Assembly (NCBI GenBank): GCA_934718065.1
Contig: CAKUZR010000002.1
Location: 124,001 to 188,000, forward strand
Origin: an uncultured Treponema sp.
GTDB taxonomy: Bacteria; Spirochaetota; Spirochaetia; Treponematales; Treponemataceae
Reading direction: 5' to 3'
DNA length: 64,000 bases
The position numbers were made by a program, and so were the translations under genes. Numbering within the stretch: the stretch's first letter is position 1; every line of letters begins with the position of its first letter. Below, one piece after another: positions 58,705 to 64,000 of the stretch. Below the pieces are notes generated by a model. The model did no database searches. It was not told the origin of the DNA and worked only from the letters and a program-made list of their open reading frames with translations.

Positions 58705-60648
58705 TTATATGCTGCTTCCCGCTTCCGAATAAACACCCAGAAGGCGAACTTCTTCAGCAGATTTTTTCAGTTCGCCGATGAAATTTTCAATATATTTTTT
58801 ATTCTGCAAAATTTCCTCTTTTATTTCAACATCAGTGTAGAACCAGTAATGCCACGGCTGACCTGAAATAGGACGGCTTTCAAGCCTTGAAAGGCTCAGC
58901 TTATGCTTTTGAAAAACGCCCAGAACATTGTACAACGCTCCGGCCACATTTGGAATACAAAAAATAAACGAAGCTGTGTTCGGGAATTTTCCGGCCGCCT
59001 TGATTTTTTTCTCAATATGGTTCGCCGCAATCACAACAAATCTTGTGTAGTCGCGCGGATCGTTCTGAATATCTTCCTGAAGAATTTCCAGGTTGTAATA
59101 TTTCGCCGTAACAGAACTTGCTATAGCCGCGCAGTCATCAGAATCCGACTCTGAAACCATTTTCGCGGCGTTCGCAGTTGAAGAAACCGAGATTTTTTCC
59201 CATTTTCTGCTTTCTATCAAATTTGAACACTGGGCAAGCCCCTGCGGATGTGAGTAAATTCTTTTTATTGAATCGAAATTTGTGCCTTTCCGAGCCAAAA
59301 GCGCATGCTGAATACGCAGATGCAGCGCGCCGACTATAGAAACATCCTCGAAAGCCACAAGATTGTCGTAATTGTCATAAACTGAGCCTGCAAGGGAATT
59401 TTCAATCGGAATCATTCCGTAATCAGCCTGGCCGTTCACAACAGCCTTGAAAACTTCCCGGAACGAAGGAAACGGTTTCGCCTCGATTGCGCCGTCAAAA
59501 TAGCGGTTCACAGCCTGCTCAGCGTAAGTTCCGCGGATTCCGTTGTATGCGCAAACTGGTTTTTCGTTTTTTTCAGATGGATTTTGGGGTTGCGGTGAAG
59601 AAATTTCTCCGCGTATGCGAACCACAGATTTTTCAACAACAGGAGCGAACGCCTCAATATCGTGCATCAGCTTGTCAAACATTGAAGGAAGCAAAGCCTG
59701 CTGGCCGTCGCTGAACGCTTTTTCCGGCTCGTCGTGGACTTCAACGCTTATTCCGTCCGCGCCGGAAGCAATCGCCGCAAGCGCCATCGGAGAAATTTTG
59801 TCGCAAAGCCCGACTGCGTTCGCCGGATCAACAATAATCGGAAGATGCGTCATTTCCCGCAAAACAGGAACGGCAGAAAGGTCAAGCGTGTTTCTGGTCG
59901 CCTTTTCATAAGTCCGGATTCCTCTTTCACACAGGATAACGTCCGGAGAGCCTTCAGAAAGAAGATATTCCGCGGACATAAGAAGCTCTTCCAAAGTCGC
60001 GCAGATTCCGCGCTCCAGAATAACAGGAAGCCTTGATTTTCCGGCGGATTTCAGCAAATCGTAGTTCCGCATATTCACAGAGCCAATCAAAAGGCAGTCG
60101 ACTCCGTGGTTTTTCATGATTTTTATATGTTCGGAAGACAAAATTTCAGAAACCACAGGAAGCCCGAATTTGTCGCCGGCGGCCTTTAAAATCTGGACGC
60201 CCTCCTCGCCGAGTCCCTGGAATGCGTATGGACTTGTCCGCGGCTTGAAAGTTCCGCCCTTTAAAACGCAGGCGCCGCTTTCCTGAACGGATTTTGCGAT
60301 TTCAAACATCCGTTCCCTGGATTCAACCATTGAAGGTCCCGCGACCGCCGCAATTCTCTGCCCGCCAATCCGGATTTTCTGGCCGAACCGGTTTTTCAGC
60401 TCAACAATTGTGTTTTCAGGCTTAAATTCACGGCTCGCCATTTTATACGGCTTTGAAATCGGAATAACTTTTTCAACGCCAGGCAGAAGCCGCACGTCCT
60501 CCGGAGCAACCATAAGCTGCCCCACCGCCGCTATGATTGACTGCTCATCGCCCTCAACTTCATTGATTTTAAAATCCTTCGCACGCAGAAACAGTTTTAT
60601 GCGATTTTTATCTTCATCTGAAATATCATGCTTCAGAACAATAACCAC
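58705..60648 (-). CDS. Fusion: DAHP-synthase-like domain (altered active site) plus prephenate dehydratase with ACT domain
   Basis: Residues 1-75 form the ferredoxin-like regulatory domain of type I-beta DAHP synthases. Residues 80-340 are the barrel (LKGGTFKPRTSPYAFQGLGE, VILCERGIRTYEKATRNTLD). Several active-site positions differ from the family: metal Cys is Ser106 (AGPSMVES against AGPCSVES), metal His is Asn277 (DPANAVG against DPSH), the PEP-binding Lys is Glu212 (ILERG against LLKRG) and the GARN Arg is Val191. Glu303 and Asp314 are kept. Residues 365-560 are prephenate dehydratase with an intact TRF motif (DYTRFVVIA), then an ACT domain with the ESRP phenylalanine-binding motif. Phenylpyruvate formation is expected; DAHP synthase activity is doubtful. 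Confidence 0.92.
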   Translation of the reverse strand: MVIVLKHDISDEDKNRIKLFLRAKDFKINEVEGDEQSIIAAVGQLMVAPEDVRLLPGVEKVIPISKPYKMASREFKPENTIVELKNRFGQKIRIGGQRIAAVAGPSMVESRERMFEIAKSVQESGACVLKGGTFKPRTSPYAFQGLGEEGVQILKAAGDKFGLPVVSEILSSEHIKIMKNHGVDCLLIGSVNMRNYDLLKSAGKSRLPVILERGICATLEELLMSAEYLLSEGSPDVILCERGIRTYEKATRNTLDLSAVPVLREMTHLPIIVDPANAVGLCDKISPMALAAIASGADGISVEVHDEPEKAFSDGQQALLPSMFDKLMHDIEAFAPVVEKSVVRIRGEISSPQPQNPSEKNEKPVCAYNGIRGTYAEQAVNRYFDGAIEAKPFPSFREVFKAVVNGQADYGMIPIENSLAGSVYDNYDNLVAFEDVSIVGALHLRIQHALLARKGTNFDSIKRIYSHPQGLAQCSNLIESRKWEKISVSSTANAAKMVSESDSDDCAAIASSVTAKYYNLEILQEDIQNDPRDYTRFVVIAANHIEKKIKAAGKFPNTASFIFCIPNVAGALYNVLGVFQKHKLSLSRLESRPISGQPWHYWFYTDVEIKEEILQNKKYIENFIGELKKSAEEVRLLGVYSEAGSSI

Positions 60649-60669
60649 AGCAAGCCTCGAACAAGAAAT

Positions 60670-63174
60670 TTAGTCTTCGCTAGAAAGATTGAAAGAAACA
60701 GTCCTCATTATGTCTCCAAAGACACCAGCGGCAGTAACTCCCGCGCCGGCGCCATAACCGCGAACTGTAAGCGGAATCGGCTTGTATCGCTCTGTATAGA
60801 AAACAAATGCGTTTTCACCGCCCTTTACGCTGTACAACGGATTTTCAGGACCGACCTCCATCATTCCAACAGAAACTTTTCCGTCTTTGATTGTCGCGCC
60901 CATTCTTAGAACTTTATTTTCTTTTTTAAGGGCGGCGATTTTATTTGCAAAATACTCATCGACTTCCGGGAGTTTTTTCAGGAATTCATCAACTGTTCCT
61001 GAAGGATCAAATGAATCCGGGAAAACTTTGTACATTGTAATGTCTTCAAGCTCAATTTCGTAGCCAGATTCACGGGCAATAATAAGTCCTTTGCGGGCAA
61101 CGTCCATTCCGTTCAGGTCATCACGCGGATCAGGCTCAGTGTAGCGGAGCTCCTTGGCTTCCAGGACGGCCTTGCTGAACGGAACACCTTCGTCAAGTTT
61201 TCCGAAAATATAAGAAAGCGAGCCGGACATAATTCCGTTGAAGCTTTCAAGCTTGTCGCCGGATTTATAAAGATTCTGCAAAGTGTCAATAATAGGAAGT
61301 CCCGCGCCGACATTCGTTTCATACAGGAAGCGGCGGTGACGTTTGTTCGCGATTTTTCGCAGATCCTTGTAAAACTGCATGCTCATTGAGTTCGCGCGCT
61401 TGTTCGGTGTGGCGATAGACATTCCCGCGTCAAGAATGTCTAGGTAACGCTCCGGCAAGTCGTATGAAGCTGTGCAGTCAACAAAAACTGGATTCAGCGG
61501 CTTTGTCTCCTTGACAAATTTTATAATGTCGTCAACGTTTGAAGGGCCGAATTTATACATAGGCGTCTTCATATCCTTGCGCCAGTCTGAAAGATCAAGT
61601 CCGTTCTCGTTAAGATTCATTCCGTCGATTGTTGTAATCGCAATGACTTTAATATCAATTTTCTGCTTCAAAAGCTTTTCGTGCTGCTGATAAATCTGGT
61701 CAATCATTGTGCCGCCGATAGTTCCTGCGCCAAAAGCAAAAACTTCAATCGTCTGGCAAGTGTTGAAGAAGAACTGATGCACCGCCTTCACAGCCTTGTC
61801 CGCAAATTTTCCGTTTATTACCGCCGAAATGCAGCGTTCTGAAGAACCTTGCGCCAAAGCCTTGATGTTTATGTCCTGGGAAGCAAGCGCATTTGTGAAA
61901 TTTGAAGCGACTCCGCGGTTTCTAATCATTCCGTCGCCAACAACGGAAACAATCGCGCATTCAGTTTTCACGCCAATCTCGTCGATTATTTTTTCGCGGA
62001 TTTCAAGCTCGAATTCCTTGGAAATCGCGTCGCGTACTGTGTCAGCCTCGGAATCGCGCACGCAGAAAGAAATTGTGTATTCAGAAGAAGACTGCGTGAT
62101 AAGAAGAACTGAAATTCCAGCCGCAGAAACTGTGTTGAAAACACGTCCAGCCATTCCTGAACGGCCGCGCATTCCAGCTCCGCTGACAGAAATCATTGAA
62201 ACTTTTTTCAGCGCGGAAATTCCGCAGATTGAAGATTTTGTCCTGCTTTCAAAAGGACCTTTTCCAATCCGTGTTCCACGGGCAGCAGGATTCAGACTGT
62301 TCAAGCTCCACGCCTCGATTCCTTTTGCCTGAAGAGGAGCAAGTGTTTTCGGGTGAAGAACTTTCGAGCCGAAGAATGAAAGCTCCATCGCCTCCTCGTA
62401 AGTCATATCATCAACAAGAATTGCATCGTGAACAACGCGCGGATCCGCTGTGAAAACGCCGTCAACATCAGTCCAGAATTCAACGCGCTTAACTCCAAGC
62501 GAAGCGCCAAGAATCGCCGCAGAAAAATCAGAGCCGTTTCTGCCAAGAAGCCCCATCACAGTTTTTGAGCCAGTTCCTTTTGTCCACGAGCATACAAAAC
62601 CCGGAAAAAGCAGAATCCGTGTCTGGCTTTTGTTTTCGCCGTCACGGTATGGAAGACAAGCCTCCGCAGTTTTCGCGTAGTCAGCCTCGCCTTCATTCTG
62701 GTTTCCTGTTGTATAAATAAATTTCCGCGAGTCAAGGAAAATAACGCTCTGCTTTTTTGCGCGTAGAACCGCTTCCATAATCGGTGCGGAAAGAAGCTCG
62801 CCCATTCCCATGATGCGGCAGTAAACCGTGTCAGGGCATTCACCAAAAGACGCTACGCCGGCAAGAAGTTTTTCAAGCTCCTCGAAGCGCGGCTCAAGGC
62901 TCTGCATAACTTTTTCAGCATCAAATCCTTCGCACTTAGACTGAATTTCAAGACAAATTTCTTCATGAGTTTTCTTAAGGTCAGACACAAAAGTGCCTGT
63001 GGTGCCAGATACACTTGAATCAACCGCAGCCTGAAGGCTGTTAGAAACTCCAGCAACTGCAGAAACAACAACGCTGAGCCTGTCTTCTTCAGCGCGTCCA
63101 ATTATAATTTCAGCAGAAGAAAGAATACGGCGGGCATTGCCCATTGAAGTACCGCCAAATTTTAATGTAAGCAT
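60670..63174 (-). CDS. thrA: Bifunctional aspartokinase/homoserine dehydrogenase
   Basis: This enzyme catalyses the first and third steps from aspartate to threonine and methionine, and feeds lysine synthesis at aspartyl phosphate. The aspartokinase part has LKFGGTSMGNARRI, GLLGRNGSDFSAAILGASLG and VEFWTDVDGVFTADPRVV. Two ACT-type regions (about residues 315-465) follow with VSMISVSGAGM and CAIVSVVGDGM. The homoserine dehydrogenase part begins at FAFGAGTIGGTMID (about residue 478) and has NKRANSMSMQFYKDL and ESFNGIMSGSLSYIFGKLDE. The 834-residue length is usual for the fused form. It heads the unit with the fused aromatic gene and ilvN. Confidence 0.97.
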   Translation of the reverse strand: MLTLKFGGTSMGNARRILSSAEIIIGRAEEDRLSVVVSAVAGVSNSLQAAVDSSVSGTTGTFVSDLKKTHEEICLEIQSKCEGFDAEKVMQSLEPRFEELEKLLAGVASFGECPDTVYCRIMGMGELLSAPIMEAVLRAKKQSVIFLDSRKFIYTTGNQNEGEADYAKTAEACLPYRDGENKSQTRILLFPGFVCSWTKGTGSKTVMGLLGRNGSDFSAAILGASLGVKRVEFWTDVDGVFTADPRVVHDAILVDDMTYEEAMELSFFGSKVLHPKTLAPLQAKGIEAWSLNSLNPAARGTRIGKGPFESRTKSSICGISALKKVSMISVSGAGMRGRSGMAGRVFNTVSAAGISVLLITQSSSEYTISFCVRDSEADTVRDAISKEFELEIREKIIDEIGVKTECAIVSVVGDGMIRNRGVASNFTNALASQDINIKALAQGSSERCISAVINGKFADKAVKAVHQFFFNTCQTIEVFAFGAGTIGGTMIDQIYQQHEKLLKQKIDIKVIAITTIDGMNLNENGLDLSDWRKDMKTPMYKFGPSNVDDIIKFVKETKPLNPVFVDCTASYDLPERYLDILDAGMSIATPNKRANSMSMQFYKDLRKIANKRHRRFLYETNVGAGLPIIDTLQNLYKSGDKLESFNGIMSGSLSYIFGKLDEGVPFSKAVLEAKELRYTEPDPRDDLNGMDVARKGLIIARESGYEIELEDITMYKVFPDSFDPSGTVDEFLKKLPEVDEYFANKIAALKKENKVLRMGATIKDGKVSVGMMEVGPENPLYSVKGGENAFVFYTERYKPIPLTVRGYGAGAGVTAAGVFGDIMRTVSFNLSSED

Positions 63175-63209
63175 AAAAACACCATTCCTTGATAAAAAAT
63201 CTATTCTTC

Positions 63210-63238
63210 ATTCTATAAAATTGGCACATAAATTACAA
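63210..63238 (-). promoter_or_regulatory. thrA promoter
   Basis: On the minus strand TTGTAA (63238-63233), a 17-nt spacer and TAGAAT (63215-63210) lie 35 nt before the thrA ATG. The leader contains AAGGAATGG as ribosome-binding site. No leader peptide or attenuator hairpin is visible. Confidence 0.5.
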
Positions 63239-63321
63239 TTGAAAAAAAACTGAAAAAACGCAGGCGGAACACTTTTGCAGAACGAACAAAACTCTCCGCG
63301 CAAATCAGTCGAAATGTCAAA

Positions 63322-63350
63322 TTGACAGTATAAGCCTAGCGTGTTAAAAT
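63322..63350 (+). promoter_or_regulatory. Strong sigma-70 promoter of the PpiD/SurA-like gene
   Basis: A perfect TTGACA (63322-63327), a 17-nt spacer and TAAAAT (63345-63350) lie 46 nt before the ATG at 63397. An AAGGAT ribosome-binding site is present. Confidence 0.7.
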
Positions 63351-63396
63351 GTTTTCTACTATATATTTATTCTCAAATCAGTTTAAGGATTTTAAA

Positions 63397-64000
63397 ATGA
63401 AAAGAAGTGTTTACACAATCGGCTCTCTCATCATTTTGTTGATTGCAGCTTTTATCTTTGTTCTTGTTCCTATTTTCCAGGGCGGAAAAACCGGAAAAAG
63501 ACTTCCTGCTTTTGGAAAATATGATGGAACCGAAATCAGATACGAGCAAGATACAGATTTTTTCAATTATGTTGCACGCTACGCTGAATACTACAAGAAC
63601 CAGGGAATTGAAATAAAAGATTCAATGCAGTTCTATCTATTTAACTACGCATTCAACGCAACTGTAACAGAACTCGCATACAAAAAAGCCGTTGCAAAGG
63701 CTGGCTACAAAGTTCCTGAAACAGCCGTAAACCGCGCTGTAAAGCCGTACTTCACTGACGAAAAGGGAAATTTCTCGCAGAAAAACTACAATATTTACTT
63801 GACAAACAATCCTGACAACCTTGCCGCATTGCGAAAGCAGCTTGCCTCTACGCTTACAACCGGCCGCTACGCTGAAGATTCTTTCGGCGGACAGACAGCT
63901 CTTGGAGACGGAACTCTCTACGGACTGAAAACTTCCGGCGCGGAAGCAAAATTCATTCAGGAAATGGGAAACAGCCAGCGTTCATTCAACATGGCGGTTT
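63397..64000 (+). CDS. PpiD/SurA-like membrane-anchored folding factor (partial, 5' end)
   Basis: The first 201 codons are present and the frame runs off the window. The product starts with a membrane anchor (YTIGSLIILLIAAFIFVLVP, about residues 6-25). It continues with a helical SurA/PpiD N-terminal-type region (FNYVARYAEYYKNQGIEIKD; YLFNYAFNATVTELAYKKAV; YFTDEKGNFSQKNYNIYL). The DEKGNFSQKNY segment is characteristic of the PpiD/SurA chaperone domain. A parvulin peptidyl-prolyl isomerase domain would be expected further on but is not in the window. The likely role is folding of periplasmic and outer-membrane proteins. Confidence 0.8.
   Translation, partial: MKRSVYTIGSLIILLIAAFIFVLVPIFQGGKTGKRLPAFGKYDGTEIRYEQDTDFFNYVARYAEYYKNQGIEIKDSMQFYLFNYAFNATVTELAYKKAVAKAGYKVPETAVNRAVKPYFTDEKGNFSQKNYNIYLTNNPDNLAALRKQLASTLTTGRYAEDSFGGQTALGDGTLYGLKTSGAEAKFIQEMGNSQRSFNMAV

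Noticed and set aside
63254-63268. AAAAACGCAGGCGG also found near 32086-32097
   Set aside because: The match is about 14 bases with no extension or structure; it is probably chance.
1-64000. CRISPR arrays, tRNA or rRNA genes, prophage or IS transposase genes
   Set aside because: No regularly spaced direct repeats, no cloverleaf or rRNA core sequences and no transposase or phage structural motifs were seen on either strand.

Overview
The window reads as chromosomal DNA of a spirochaete of the genus Treponema, of the saccharolytic gut, rumen or oral type rather than the stripped-down T. pallidum type. The evidence is the paired FlaA filament-sheath proteins, the cheA-cheW-cheX-cheY operon with a CheW-CheR-like fusion, the join of the division cluster to dprA-topA-hslVU and the flagellar operon, and the retained amino-acid synthesis genes (dapL, thrA, ilvN, a DAHP-synthase-like/prephenate-dehydratase fusion). 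No rRNA, tRNA, CRISPR array, prophage or insertion sequence was seen. Genes are tightly packed and overlap often.

Layout. Positions 1-2305 (minus) hold a partial secreted PEGA-type protein and prfB. A TGS-domain nucleoside kinase follows on the plus strand (2553-4214). From 26867 down to 4186 one unbroken minus-strand run carries mraZ-rsmH-ftsL-murF-ftsW-ftsQ-ftsA-ftsZ, xerD, a TPR lipoprotein, dprA-topA-xerC-hslV-hslU, and flgB-flgC-fliE-fliF-fliG-fliH-fliI-fliJ. It joins division, dimer resolution, proteostasis and the flagellar basal body and export ATPase. Plus-strand 27016-27750 is a possible nuclease-like protein of unknown function with a flagellar sigma-28 type promoter. Then come two FlaA genes (minus) and fba (plus). 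Positions 30562-34474 (minus) carry nudC, an acetyltransferase, a small kinase-like protein, cdd and hisS, with coaX divergent.

Positions 35337-42362 (minus) look like one operon led by secA: a lipoprotein, two membrane proteins, a MutT-type hydrolase, a small lipoprotein and a NeuB-family synthase. An enlarged signal peptidase I (lepB) and the chemotaxis operon follow. An outer-membrane barrel protein with a sigma-28 type promoter, dapL, a small membrane protein, icd, murI, a pentapeptide-repeat protein, a metallo-beta-lactamase-fold protein, an anchored HExxH protein and an unknown protein fill 49497-58196. Positions 58186-63174 are an amino-acid operon (thrA, fused DAHP-synthase-like/prephenate dehydratase, ilvN). 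A PpiD/SurA-like chaperone begins at 63397 and runs off the end.

Most notable observations: (1) a GC-rich palindromic element in three copies, one inserted in frame inside nudC and one supplying most of the lepB stop codon; (2) a DAHP-synthase domain fused to prephenate dehydratase that has lost four active-site positions, two of them metal ligands; (3) about ten genes whose -10 box lies 6-10 nt before the ATG with no or little Shine-Dalgarno sequence, which predicts leaderless mRNAs; (4) three sigma-28 type promoters of near-identical architecture, two of them in front of genes with no known motility role; (5) a CheW fused to a degenerate CheR domain. All functional statements rest on reading motifs by eye; no database search was possible.
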